Positions 18,292 through 28,900 of a stretch of DNA of 55,814 bases are shown in pieces. The position numbers were made by a program, and so were the translations under genes. Origin of the DNA: an uncultured Muribaculaceae bacterium (GTDB lineage: Bacteria > Bacteroidota > Bacteroidia > Bacteroidales > Muribaculaceae); assembly GCA_910588245.1 (NCBI GenBank), contig CAJUQP010000021.1, positions 1-55,814 on the forward strand. Reading direction: 5' to 3'. Numbering within the stretch: the stretch's first letter is position 1; the number at the start of each line of letters is the position of its first letter. The notes below the pieces were generated by a model. It had not been told where the DNA came from. It searched no databases and was given only the letters and a program-made list of their open reading frames with translations.

Positions 18292-19662
18292 TCAGCCGAG
18301 GAGCTTGGCCCCGAGGATGACGGCGATCAATACCGGGGCGGCATACCTGACGATGAAGAGGATTACCGGAAAAAGCTTTACCCCAACGGTGCCTCCGTTG
18401 GTGAGCTCCTTGCGGAAATAGTCTTTGGGAGCGGCCCAGCCGAGGAAGAGGCAGGTGAGAATCGCAGCCACAGGGAGCATGATGTTGGTGGCGGTGTTGT
18501 CAAGGAAGTCAAAGATATTCATTCCGAGTATCCTGACATCGGAGAGCACACCCTGCGAAAGGGAGCAGACAGTGCTGAGGGCCACCAGCGGGAGCATGAC
18601 CCATAGACATGCCTTGCGGCGCGAGGTCTTGAAATGATCCTGCACATAAGCTATCGACACTTCGCCGAGAGAGATGGTAGAGGTGAGGGCGGCCACCATC
18701 AGCAGGAGGAAGAAGAGAGCCGACCACCATTGGGTGCCCGGCATCTGGGCGAACACCTCCGGAAGGGTGACGAACACGAGTGTGGCACCCTCCAGGCTCT
18801 CTCCGTCAAGACCGAACGACATTACCGCAGGGAAAATTATGAATCCCATAAGCACGGCCACGAGAAGGTCGAGGGCCGAGACAGTCACCGCAGTGCGCAC
18901 GAGGCGCGTGTCTTTCGGGAAATAGCCGGCATAGGTGATAAGTATGCCCATGCCGAGCGACAGCGAGAAGAACGACTGGCCAAGAGCATTGACCACAACC
19001 GCAGGGGTGATCTTCGAAAAATCGGGATGCAGAAAGAACGCCAACCCCTCCCCCGCTTTCGGGAACGTCATGGAGACGGCGGCAAACACCAGCAGAAGCA
19101 CGAACAGGAGCGGCATCATCAGGTTGCTCATCTTCTCTATGCCTTTCTGAACCCCCCGCATGAGGATAAACAGATTGAGGGCTATCATTACATATGTGAC
19201 CACCAGCGGGCGCCAGCTCCCCGTGATATACTCACCCATGCGGGCATGGAAGACCGACGACATCACTGCCGTGTCGGCATGGTCAGGAAGCTCGTAGAGC
19301 GCTCCGGTGAGCGACTGCCAGAAGTATTCCAGGGTCCAGCCGGCCACAACCATATAGAACGAAAGTATGAGATAGGAGGCCAGGATAGCAAGCGCACCCG
19401 TGAGCCACCATCGGCTGCGCGGCTTGAGCCTGCGGAAAGCGCCCGACGCGTCGCTGCGCGTGCCGCGGCCGAGCGAGAACTCCGCAAGCATCACGGGGAT
19501 GCCTAAAAGGAACACGCATCCTATATAGATCACCAGAAAAGCGGCGCCGCCATTGGCCTGCGCCTCAGCCGGGAAACGCCATACGTTGCCGAGTCCGACG
19601 GCCGATCCTACTGTGGCGGCCACAAGTCCTATGCGGCTGCCGAATTGTGCTTTCTTTGCCAT
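18292..19662 (-). CDS. Sodium-dependent transporter of the NSS family
   Basis: Neurotransmitter:sodium symporter family, 456 residues, inner membrane, expected to take up an amino acid or related amine with Na+. The first helix has the family signature GLVAATVGSAVGLGNVWRFP, and about 11 hydrophobic segments follow, a count typical for bacterial members. The substrate is not readable. The start at 19662 is fixed because the conserved first helix begins only nine residues in. A -7 box (19668-19675) lies right before the ATG, so the mRNA is likely leaderless or nearly so. It is convergent with the signal peptidase gene with no gap, so there is no room for a dedicated terminator between them. Confidence 0.9.
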   Translation of the reverse strand: MAKKAQFGSRIGLVAATVGSAVGLGNVWRFPAEAQANGGAAFLVIYIGCVFLLGIPVMLAEFSLGRGTRSDASGAFRRLKPRSRWWLTGALAILASYLILSFYMVVAGWTLEYFWQSLTGALYELPDHADTAVMSSVFHARMGEYITGSWRPLVVTYVMIALNLFILMRGVQKGIEKMSNLMMPLLFVLLLVFAAVSMTFPKAGEGLAFFLHPDFSKITPAVVVNALGQSFFSLSLGMGILITYAGYFPKDTRLVRTAVTVSALDLLVAVLMGFIIFPAVMSFGLDGESLEGATLVFVTLPEVFAQMPGTQWWSALFFLLLMVAALTSTISLGEVSIAYVQDHFKTSRRKACLWVMLPLVALSTVCSLSQGVLSDVRILGMNIFDFLDNTATNIMLPVAAILTCLFLGWAAPKDYFRKELTNGGTVGVKLFPVILFIVRYAAPVLIAVILGAKLLG

Positions 19663-19667
19663 GGCTG

Positions 19668-19675
19668 CAAAATTA
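19668..19675 (-). promoter_or_regulatory. -7 box immediately upstream of the NSS transporter start
   Basis: TAATTTTG followed by CAGCC matches TANNTTTG. It ends 5 bp before the ATG (19662), so the expected transcription start falls on or near the start codon. No -33 match was found at 19-20 bp. Confidence 0.6.
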
Positions 19676-19756
19676 GTGATTTTATCGCAATCTGCATCCT
19701 TCTATTGCATTTTTTCACCCTTTCTTCACTTTTTTCACCATGGAGGAAAGCATTTG

Positions 19757-22700
19757 TCAGTTTAGGGGGGGCGTTATATTGGCATCGGTATCCGTGAGTC
19801 GTTTCAGATAATCAGACGGAGTCATGCCAAACTCATCCTTGAAGCATTGCCTGAAATAATGGAGACTGTTGATGCCGACCTTGTATGCGATCTCCGAGAG
19901 GGTATAATGACCGTCAAGAAGAAACTCCTCAGCCATCTGCATCTTGGCTTTCCTGATATATTCATTCGGGGATATCCCGGTCACTGCCTTCACCTTCCTG
20001 TAGAGAGTGGATGTGCTCATACCCATGGATGCCGCCACGAAATTCACGTCGACCGCTTCCGAGGGGACATTGTCGGTGATTATCTTCGTAAGCTTCTCTA
20101 TGAACTCCCGGTCAACCTCATTGAGCCCCTTCAGAAGCCTGCGGCGTTTCTGCTCGAGGGAGTTGCCATCGTCGTCGGGTGCGGGTGCCGGACGCGAGGC
20201 ATACGTCTCGACAAGCTTTATGCGCTGAAGAAGAAGATTGTTTATGCGGCTCTGGAGTAGTGTGGAGCTGAACGGCTTTATCAGATAGCTGTCGGCGCCG
20301 CTTCCGTAGCCCTCCTCACGGTCAGACTCGCCGGTCTTGGCGGTGAGCAGAATCACGGGGATATGGCTCGTGCGCACATCCTCCTTAAGCCGTCGGGTCA
20401 TCTCCACCCCGTCCATCACAGGCATCATGATGTCGCTCACGATGATGCTCGGCATTATTTCAAAGGCCATGCGCAACCCCTCCTCGCCATTTTCGGCGCT
20501 CCTGACATCGTAAAGATCGGTAAACGACTGGGTGATATAGTCGCGGATGTCGGCATTGTCCTCCACCACGAGCACCAGCGGCTTCCGGTCGCCTCCGAGC
20601 GGCGCCGAGGTCTCCCCCTCGCGCTGCTCCACGGCCTCTTTAGGCGCCTCCTCCGTATGCATCGCTTCAGGATAGGAACCGTTGGCCGGGATCATCACGG
20701 TGAACTTCGTCCCTTTCCCTTCGCGGCTCTCAACATCGACCCCGCCATGATGCAGGACCACGAGGTTCTTGACGAGCGACAGGCCGATTCCCGACCCGGC
20801 GGCCTGATGGGGTCTCTGCTCCTGATAATAACGCTTGAAAACATTGCCGAGCGCCTCCGACGAGATGCCGACGCCTGTGTCAGCCACGGTTATCTGAATA
20901 TTGTCGTCCACTCGGCGGCACTCCACGTCCACGCGTCCCTCCTTGGTGTATTTCATGGCGTTTGATATGAGGTTGTCGAGGATGACCGTCATCACCTCTT
21001 TGTCGTAGTAGGCCTCTATCTCGCCCGATTCAGCAGACACATTGACGCTCACACCCTGGTTGCGGTTAAGCTCCTTGTATTTCAAGGCCACCTCATAGAC
21101 AGTGGCAGCTATGTTGCCGCGACGCACACACAACCGGCGGTTCTGAGTCTCTGTCTTCCGGAACTCCAGTATCCGGTTGACCAGGTCGAGCAGACGTCCG
21201 GCATTCCGGTGTATCATCTCCACGCTCCTGCGCTCGCGGTCGGGCAGCCTTCCGGTCTTGACAAGATCCTCCAGCGGACCCACGATGAGGGTAAGCGGGG
21301 TGCGCAGTTCGTGTGTGATGTTGGTGTAGAATCTCAGACGCTCGTCGTTGAGCTCCACTTCCTTGAGATGCCTCTCTTTCTCCGCTTTCAGCAAAGCCTC
21401 CGCATTGACGCGCTTCCGGTAGAAATAAAGAAGCACCCCCACCACAGCCAGAGCCAGGACGACATATATGATATTCGCCCACCACGACTTCCAGAAAGGG
21501 GGAGGCAGGATTATCCTCACCTCCGCGGATTCTCCCCACTCCTGATTGCGCAGACGCGTCTTGACCTTGAATACATAGTCGCCCGCACGGAGGTCGCGGA
21601 ACGTGGCCGTATTGCCGTTGCGTGCCATGACCCAGTCGTTGTCGAAGCCTTCAAGCATATAGGCATATTCCACTTCACGGGCTATAGCGAAATTGCCCGT
21701 GGTGAATGTGATGTCTATGCTGTTCTGCCAGGGCCTGAGCCTGACCTCTCTCTTCCCGGACAGCTGTATCGTCACCGGCGCGCCATGCGGATCGTCGGAA
21801 GCGTTCATTATCGTCAGTTCCGTCACTACGGCAGGAGGCAGCGGCTGCCGCTCAAGCACCTTCACGGGATTGAATACGCAGAGGCCGCTGATATTGCCCA
21901 TATAGATATTTCCCTGCGGGTCGCTGCCCGAGCTGTGGGGAAGGAAATTGCCGAGAGGGATATGGTCGCGGTGAGAGTAATTGAGGATCTTGTCGCCGGT
22001 CAGGCAACTTATACCTCCGTTGGTCGATATCCAGATGTTGCCACCCTTGTCCTGACATATGGCGGCCACATGTGAATTGCCAAGTCCGGAGGCTTTATTG
22101 TATACACGGAAACTCCTGGGGGAGTTGATTATATCCGGGAATTGAAGCAATCCCTCGCCTGTGGCCACATAGATTGATCCGTCGCGGCTGCGGAATATAT
22201 GGTTGACAGTATTGGAAGGGAGGCCCGACGTAACGTCGAGATGCCACATCTCACGGAAGAGGCTGTCGGTCATCACAAGTCCGGCGCCAAAAGTGCCCGC
22301 CAGCACCCTCCCTCCGGGCAACGGGAAAAGAGTACGCACAAGATTGTTGCCTATGGCATAGGGGCCTTCCGTCTTACGCCGGGCAGGATCATAGCTCCAT
22401 ATCCCCTGACTCGTGCCGAAGAGCATCTTTCCGTCCGGAAGACCGGTGATGTCGCGCACATCAAGCTGGGAAGCGCGCGGGAATATGGTCTCGAACGCAC
22501 CGGAAGCCGGATTGTAGCGCGCGGCCCCGGCGTTGAAAAATCCGAACCAGAGGCTCCCGTCGGGCGACTTCCACGAAGACTGGACAATATCGCCCGGGAG
22601 GCCGTCATGCAGGGGGGTATATGACCTCTCAAGCATTCCCTCGCGATACACCTCAAGCCCGCCCACATCCTTGCCGGTCCAGAGCCTGTGGTCATCGTCG

Positions 22701-23860
22701 AAAAGGAAGGTGAAGACACTGCTTTCCGAGTTCATGCCCCCGTCATATATCTCCGGGCTAACCGCATGGAGCCGGAATGCCGGCATATTCCCCGAGATCA
22801 GGTTTACCCCGCCGCCCCAGGTGCCTGCCCATATGTTGTCGTAACGATCCTGGCATATGCTTCTCACCGACGGACTCGAAAGCATCCCCTTCCCCTTACC
22901 CGAGGGAATCGATGTCACTTCGGCCATCACAGGAGAGGAAAAGATACTGTCGCCAAGTCCCATGGAAGCCAGTCCGCCCCTCTCCATGGCTATCCAGAGA
23001 CGGTTGTCGCTGAACTGGCGCATATCGCTCACCTTATGGCGCAAGGCTGGATGATATCTGCTGAAATCCACAAACGATCCCTCCTCACAATCGAACAAGG
23101 AGAGACCGGCGTCGCTTCCCACCCAAATGTTGCTCATGGAGTCTTTATAAACACACGAGATGTTGGCACTGGGCAACGCATCCAGTCTCTTCGGATCAGG
23201 CATGAAGTTACGCGCCGTCATATGTCGCACGTCGATCACCGTCAGTCCATGATGCTCATGGGCCACATAAAGGAATCCGTCTCCCCCGTCGGTCATCGTC
23301 CACACCGAAGCATCGGGCATCCCCTTCACGGTGGAGGCATTGAAATGGGTGAACTTCCCTGTCTTAGGATCGAGATGGTCAATGCCTCTCCAGAAAGTCG
23401 ACACCCATATGCCGCCGTCGGCCGCGGGCGCCACATAGGTCACATCGTCGGTGATGAGGCTCGAAGGGTCGGATGGGTCATGACTGTAGGCCGTGAATTC
23501 GTCTTTCTCGTAGTCATAAGCGTTGAGCCCGGCCCGCGCCGTGCCGATCCAGAGCACAGGAAGCCTGGGGTCATCGAGTATGCAGTTGAGTTCGTTGCCG
23601 GTGATGCTGCCCCGCGCCGACTGCTCCTCCTTGAAGAACGTGCGGAAATTATGACCGTCGAACCGGTTCAGGCCCTCGTCGGTGGCCACCCATATGAATC
23701 CTTGCTTATCCTGCACGATCCCCACCACATGGTTGTTGCTCAGGCCCCTCTCCACTCCTATACGGGTAAGCGAGAGATCCTGACGGCCTGAAGCCGACAC
23801 GGCGCAGGTTGACAGTCCGAGCAATATGGTCGCCGCGCAAGCGAGTATTTTCCCTTTCAT
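19757..23860 (-). CDS. Hybrid two-component system regulator (HTCS) of the polysaccharide locus
   Basis: Single-chain sensor and regulator, 1367 residues from the ATG at 23860 (MKGKILACAATILLGLSTCA). A longer frame to 23956 is rejected because a -7 box (23942-23949) lies in it. Domains: signal peptide, about 700 residues of two-component propeller repeats (GIVQDKQGFIWVATDEGLNR is one), a Y_Y_Y domain, a membrane segment (about 795-814), HisKA with H850 (ITHELRTP), HATPase, receiver with D1143 (IIVSDIMMPVMDG), and an AraC HTH at the C-terminus. Such proteins bind a glycan fragment in the periplasm and switch on a neighbouring SusC/D locus. It is divergent from the lipoprotein-SusC-SusD genes, which are its likely targets. 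Confidence 0.95.
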   Translation of the reverse strand: MKGKILACAATILLGLSTCAVSASGRQDLSLTRIGVERGLSNNHVVGIVQDKQGFIWVATDEGLNRFDGHNFRTFFKEEQSARGSITGNELNCILDDPRLPVLWIGTARAGLNAYDYEKDEFTAYSHDPSDPSSLITDDVTYVAPAADGGIWVSTFWRGIDHLDPKTGKFTHFNASTVKGMPDASVWTMTDGGDGFLYVAHEHHGLTVIDVRHMTARNFMPDPKRLDALPSANISCVYKDSMSNIWVGSDAGLSLFDCEEGSFVDFSRYHPALRHKVSDMRQFSDNRLWIAMERGGLASMGLGDSIFSSPVMAEVTSIPSGKGKGMLSSPSVRSICQDRYDNIWAGTWGGGVNLISGNMPAFRLHAVSPEIYDGGMNSESSVFTFLFDDDHRLWTGKDVGGLEVYREGMLERSYTPLHDGLPGDIVQSSWKSPDGSLWFGFFNAGAARYNPASGAFETIFPRASQLDVRDITGLPDGKMLFGTSQGIWSYDPARRKTEGPYAIGNNLVRTLFPLPGGRVLAGTFGAGLVMTDSLFREMWHLDVTSGLPSNTVNHIFRSRDGSIYVATGEGLLQFPDIINSPRSFRVYNKASGLGNSHVAAICQDKGGNIWISTNGGISCLTGDKILNYSHRDHIPLGNFLPHSSGSDPQGNIYMGNISGLCVFNPVKVLERQPLPPAVVTELTIMNASDDPHGAPVTIQLSGKREVRLRPWQNSIDITFTTGNFAIAREVEYAYMLEGFDNDWVMARNGNTATFRDLRAGDYVFKVKTRLRNQEWGESAEVRIILPPPFWKSWWANIIYVVLALAVVGVLLYFYRKRVNAEALLKAEKERHLKEVELNDERLRFYTNITHELRTPLTLIVGPLEDLVKTGRLPDRERRSVEMIHRNAGRLLDLVNRILEFRKTETQNRRLCVRRGNIAATVYEVALKYKELNRNQGVSVNVSAESGEIEAYYDKEVMTVILDNLISNAMKYTKEGRVDVECRRVDDNIQITVADTGVGISSEALGNVFKRYYQEQRPHQAAGSGIGLSLVKNLVVLHHGGVDVESREGKGTKFTVMIPANGSYPEAMHTEEAPKEAVEQREGETSAPLGGDRKPLVLVVEDNADIRDYITQSFTDLYDVRSAENGEEGLRMAFEIMPSIIVSDIMMPVMDGVEMTRRLKEDVRTSHIPVILLTAKTGESDREEGYGSGADSYLIKPFSSTLLQSRINNLLLQRIKLVETYASRPAPAPDDDGNSLEQKRRRLLKGLNEVDREFIEKLTKIITDNVPSEAVDVNFVAASMGMSTSTLYRKVKAVTGISPNEYIRKAKMQMAEEFLLDGHYTLSEIAYKVGINSLHYFRQCFKDEFGMTPSDYLKRLTDTDANITPPLN

Positions 23861-23941
23861 GGTCAGGTGTATTCTTGGTTCCTTTTGTTTTGGTTTGAAG
23901 TTTTCCTGTTCAAAATTAAGTCTTTCCGTGTAAACCGACCG

Positions 23942-23949
23942 CAAAATTA
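23942..23949 (-). promoter_or_regulatory. -7 box for the HTCS gene
   Basis: TAATTTTG followed by CGG matches TANNTTTG, about 80 bp upstream of the ATG at 23860. A -33 partner is not clear. Confidence 0.6.
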
Positions 23950-24026
23950 CAATCATAAATTATGCATTGCATGAATTGTGTATCAACATTGACTGATTTG
24001 TAAAAGCCTACTCCACCGCTATAATA

Positions 24027-24034
24027 TAAATTTG
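24027..24034 (+). promoter_or_regulatory. -7 box for the glycan-utilization genes
   Basis: TAAATTTG followed by CACC matches TANNTTTG, 107 bp upstream of the lipoprotein ATG (24142). The weak or absent -33 box fits a promoter needing an activator such as the divergent HTCS; the leader is about 100 nt. Confidence 0.5.
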
Positions 24035-24141
24035 CACCGTCAGGCCGGGATACCGCACCGAGCGCTATGGCCCCACACCTAATAATAAGAGATTTTTCAG
24101 CGAATTTATCAACTTAAAACCAATAATAATCTTAGAATCGC

Positions 24142-25818
24142 ATGAAACTGTTTTCAACATGTCTCGCGACGGGTATCTGCCTGTCGGCGATCGCAGGACT
24201 CTCCTCCTGCAGCGATGATGACTGGAAAGACGTTGACGGCGCCAACCCTGAAGTGCAGCTTGTGTCTGTCCACGAGCGCACCGAGGCGGGACGTTCCATC
24301 AAAGTCAAAGGCCAGCTGGCCGACAACGACGGCATCTCAACGATCGACCTCGTCTGCCACGAACTCAATCTCAACAAACGTATCGACCTGATCGACATCT
24401 ACGGCGAGCCGCAGAAGAGCTACGATCTCGACTACGAATTCAAGATCCAGGAATCACAGCCTGGTGATGCCTTCACCATTGATGTGGTGACCACCGACAT
24501 CGGCGGACGCGAGGACCGCCAGCAAGTGAAGGTCACTCTCGACGGAGACTTCACTTATCCGGTTTTCTCGGCGGCTCCCGACAAGGAGATCACCGTGATC
24601 CTCAAACCGTCGACTTCGTTCAATCTCCAGTTTACGGCTGAAGACAACCGTGTGATCGACTATGTGGAGATCGACCTCAAAGACATCACAGCCGGAGAGG
24701 AAGGCGCGCAGTCGCTTGAGGGCTTCCCCCGCCGCGTGGAAGGCAACGGCACAGGACGTCTGGAGTTCTCCGAGAGACTCGCACTCCCCAACGAGGCCGC
24801 CACATTGAAAGCCACAATCACAGCCTACGACCGAGAGGCAAACGAAGCTCCCCACGCCACAGTGGTAAACTCGGTTATCACCGTGTCGGAACTTCCCGAC
24901 CTTCCGGCCATCTATCTTGCCGACGTGGCGACAGCCGCAGAACTCAACAGCGATGTCTTCGGAGTGCCTATGGTGATGGACCACGTAGGGCCCTATAAGT
25001 ATCGCGTGCGCTACTACAATCAAAAGGCAGGAACAGAGATCTGCTTCCTCGCGCAGAAGACTGACTTCGGCCCTATCTGCTTCGGTCCGGATCCCACCAA
25101 TCCCGAGATGCTCGGCGACGATCCGAATGAAGTCGGTCGCATCAAACTCGATCAGGCAGGCGTATATTATCTGATCGACGTCAACACGCTCGACCGCACC
25201 TACAAACTCTCCACCTATCCTGTGGCAGAAGCCATCAACCCTGTGTCGCACATGCATTACGGACAGAATGACCTCAACACGTGGTGGGAGACAAATCCTG
25301 ACAAAGACGGCGACATATGGTGGCAGGAATGGTGGTTCGGCCCTACCAACGGCCCCAACGGCGACAATCCCGACAAAGTGCCCCACATGACGCAGGATCC
25401 CGCCAACCCCAACATCTTCATTTACGATGACTGGAAGCTCGACGGCGGCCAGGATCTGAACTTCACATTCCACAACTGGCACTCACATGGATGGTGGAAC
25501 TTCACGGCATGGCGCGTAGACGACTCAAAAGATCCGAGCAAGTTCATGTATTATGGCAACTACATCCCGGCCACCTCTCACTATGCAAGCAACGACGACT
25601 ATTTCAAGTTCAAATATCTTGACATGGATCCCGAGGAATACAAGTTCATGTATCCCAACGGAGGCGACGGTTTCCAGACCGGAAGCTGGGGAGACGAGGG
25701 CTATCGCAAGAACTTCGTTCCTGACAACTGGGTCAACACCACAGTCACCGTTTCCGGCACCTATACACTGATTTTCGACGCACATACAGAACGCGCGCGT
25801 CTCGTGCCGAAGAAATGA
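24142..25818 (+). CDS. Surface glycan-binding lipoprotein (SusE/F-like position)
   Basis: Lipoprotein of 558 residues, lipobox LSSCSDDD, with acidic residues after the cysteine that favour surface export in Bacteroidetes. The N-terminal half looks like two or three Ig-like/cadherin-like domains (VSVHERTEAGRSIKVKGQLA; FTAEDNRVIDYVEIDLKDI). The C-terminal half, rich in Trp and Asn (WWQEWWFG, FTFHNWHSHGWWNFTAW), resembles the SusE/SusF carbohydrate-binding modules and ends in TYTLIFDAHTERARLVPKK. It should hold the target polysaccharide at the cell surface next to SusC/SusD. It comes before susC, whereas such genes usually follow susD. The specific ligand is unknown. Confidence 0.75.
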   Translation: MKLFSTCLATGICLSAIAGLSSCSDDDWKDVDGANPEVQLVSVHERTEAGRSIKVKGQLADNDGISTIDLVCHELNLNKRIDLIDIYGEPQKSYDLDYEFKIQESQPGDAFTIDVVTTDIGGREDRQQVKVTLDGDFTYPVFSAAPDKEITVILKPSTSFNLQFTAEDNRVIDYVEIDLKDITAGEEGAQSLEGFPRRVEGNGTGRLEFSERLALPNEAATLKATITAYDREANEAPHATVVNSVITVSELPDLPAIYLADVATAAELNSDVFGVPMVMDHVGPYKYRVRYYNQKAGTEICFLAQKTDFGPICFGPDPTNPEMLGDDPNEVGRIKLDQAGVYYLIDVNTLDRTYKLSTYPVAEAINPVSHMHYGQNDLNTWWETNPDKDGDIWWQEWWFGPTNGPNGDNPDKVPHMTQDPANPNIFIYDDWKLDGGQDLNFTFHNWHSHGWWNFTAWRVDDSKDPSKFMYYGNYIPATSHYASNDDYFKFKYLDMDPEEYKFMYPNGGDGFQTGSWGDEGYRKNFVPDNWVNTTVTVSGTYTLIFDAHTERARLVPKK

Positions 25819-25902
25819 CAACCTTCTCAGGCCGGCGGGATCGCGTCCCGCTTTTCCGCCGCCCCTTTCCCTTTTGATAATTCCACTATTTAGACATCAA
25901 TC

Positions 25903-28900
25903 ATGAAAAAATACATTCTGACCTTATGCCTCGCGCTCATAGGCCTCTCGGCCATGGCGCAGAACATCGCCGTCCGCGGACAGGTCACTTCCAAGGCCGA
26001 TGGCGAGCCTCTGATCGGAGCCACCGTACGCGTGCAGGGCACCAATCAGGGCACAGCCACCGACATCGACGGCAACTATACCCTGAATAATGTCGATCCA
26101 AAAGCGACTCTCATCTTCAACTATGTGGGCTTCGCGGAGCTTACAATCCCCGTGAAAGGACAGTCCGTGATCAACGCCGAACTCTCGGAGACGGCATCAT
26201 CGCTCGACGAACTCGTGGTGGTGGGCTACGGTGTGGCCAAGAAAAGCGACCTTACCAGCTCGATTTCCACCATCAAGGGCTCGGAAATCAATGAGATCGT
26301 GACCGGAAACGCCATGGACGCCCTCCAGGGACGTGTGCCCGGCGTGCAGGTGGCATCAGGCGGCGGCCCGGGCACCACCCCGAAGGTAATGGTGCGCGGT
26401 GTCACCACCGTGGGCGACGGCAGCCCACTCTACGTGGTTGACGGTGTGCCCCTCAACTCCAACAACATCAACTTCATCAACAACAACGATATCGAGAGCA
26501 TGGAGGTGCTGAAAGACGCTTCCGCGTCGGCCATCTATGGTACGCGAGCCTCCAACGGTGTCATCATCATCACCACCAAGAAGGGAAAAGCCGGAAAGAC
26601 ATCGGTCGACTTCTCCGCTTCCGTGGGTTGGCAGCATATCGACAAACCCTCGATCGCAGGTGCCAACGAATATGAGAAGGTATTCAACAAGCGCTATGAG
26701 AACGACGGCCGTGTCGCTCCCTGGAATTCCCCCTATGTGGACTATGCCGACGTCGACGGCACAGACTGGTGGGATGAAGTGGTCAACAGCGCGGCTCTCG
26801 TGCAGAACTACTCGCTCTCCGTGCGCGGAGGCAACGAGAAGTATGTCTATGGTCTTTCCGTGGGCTATTTCAAGAACAACTCCCAGTTCGACTACGGCTA
26901 CTGGGAGAAACTCAACGTGCGCCTCAACACCGAATATAACTTCACAAGCTGGCTGAAAGCCGGTATCGACCTGGCCCCCAACATGGAGAAATGGGAGAAC
27001 ACCCCCAACCTCTTCAGCGCGGCCCGCAGCATGGACCCAACGACACCCGTGTTCCGCCCCGAGGACGAGTGGGATCCCTCCAACCCGATGAACAACTATG
27101 AGCGCTCCTACAACAACCAGGAGTGGAACCCCGCGGCTTCCCTGGCACGTATGGACAACAAGACCACCAAGATGGCCCTCCTCATGAACCCATACATCCA
27201 GATCCAGCCCATCAGGCAGCTCACGCTGCGCACCCAGTTCGGTGTGAACGCATGGTATCAGCGCAACGACTACTACAACTACGCATTCCACATCGACGCA
27301 CTCGAGCAGAATACCAAAAACAGCACGGGCCGCAACTATTCCGACCAGCTCAACTGGACATGGAACAACACGGCAACCTATATCGACACATTCGCCGAGA
27401 AACACAACCTCACAGCCATGGTAGGCTTCACGGCGGAGCGCTACGCCAACTGGTGGGCCAACGCCTCGCGTCAGGACATCCCCGGCATGAGCGACCTTCT
27501 CCATGAGGTCAGCGCCGGCACAGGCGACCAGTTCGCCTCCGGCAGCGCCTCCTATCAGACCCTGGCCTCGGCTCTCGGACGTATCATGTATAACTACGAC
27601 AGCCGCTACTATCTGACAGCATCCATGCGTTACGATGGAAGCTCAAAATTCCCGAAAGGCAACAAGTGGGCTTCTTTCCCCTCTGTCTCCGTAGCCTGGC
27701 GTCTGTCGGAGGAAGCGTTCATGGAGAGCACACGGAGTTGGCTTGACAACGCGAAAGTGCGTTTCGGCTGGGGTAAGGTCGGCAACCAGAACATCGACCC
27801 GGGTCTCTTCATGTCTACCCTCAACAACGGCGTGAACTACGTGTTCGGCACGACCCCCACACGCTACCCCTCCACCATCATGGCACAGCTCGGCAACCCC
27901 AACCTGAAATGGGAGACCGTGGAGGATATCGACTTCGGTCTTGACCTCACTCTCCTCCAGAACCGTCTGAACGTGACCTTCGACCTCTATCAGAAGACCT
28001 CGCACGACATGCTCTACGCCCGTCAGAGCCAGCTCATCATGGGTCTGCCGACCTGGATGGGAGCATTGACCCAGAACATCGGCGAGATGCGTGCCCGTGG
28101 CTGGGAGCTCTCTCTCGGATGGCGCGACAAGGCCGGCGAGCTTGGGTATGATCTCGGCATGCAGCTCTCGAGCGTGCGCAACAAGGCGATCCGATTCTCG
28201 GGCGACGGCCCTGTGTGGACCGGCGACGGTATGCCCGAGAGCATCATCCGCAATGAAGACGGAGGCCTTATCTCCCGATTCTACGGTTATCAGGCCGACG
28301 GTCTTTTCCAGAACTGGGAGGAGGTATACGCCCACACCAACGAGCATGGTAAGCTTATCCAGCCTGACGCGCAGCCCGGCGACATCCGCTTCCTCGACCT
28401 CAACCACGACGGACAGCTCAACGACTCCGACAAGAAATATATCGGCAACCCCTATCCCGACCTGATGCTCGGCTTCAACATCGGTCTCAACTGGAGAGGA
28501 TGGGACTTCGCAGCCAACTTCTACGGCACATTCGGCAATGATATCTTCAACCTGCAGCGCTCCCGCTATTCCGGAGCAAGCGGCCAGAACGTCTACGCAG
28601 GCACTCTCGCCAAGGCATGGAGCGGAGAAGGCTCGACCAACGACATACCGCGTCTGTCGTACAACGACCTCAACCAGAACTACACACGCGTGTCGAGCTT
28701 CTTCGTGGAAGACGGCAGCTACATGCGCTGCAAGCTCATGACCCTGGGCTACACTCTCCCGGCAAGCATAATGGGCGACATCAACCTCCGCGTCTATTTC
28801 TCGGCACAGAACCTGTTCACCATCACCGGATACTCCGGCATGGATCCTGAGCGTCCCTTCTACGACGGTGGCGCCATCGAGACCGGCATAGACCGCAGCA

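Noticed and set aside
19765..19771. G7 run near the end of the HTCS gene as a second phase switch
   Set aside because: It lies in the last codons after the AraC domain, is in frame, and a slip would alter only the extreme C-terminus.
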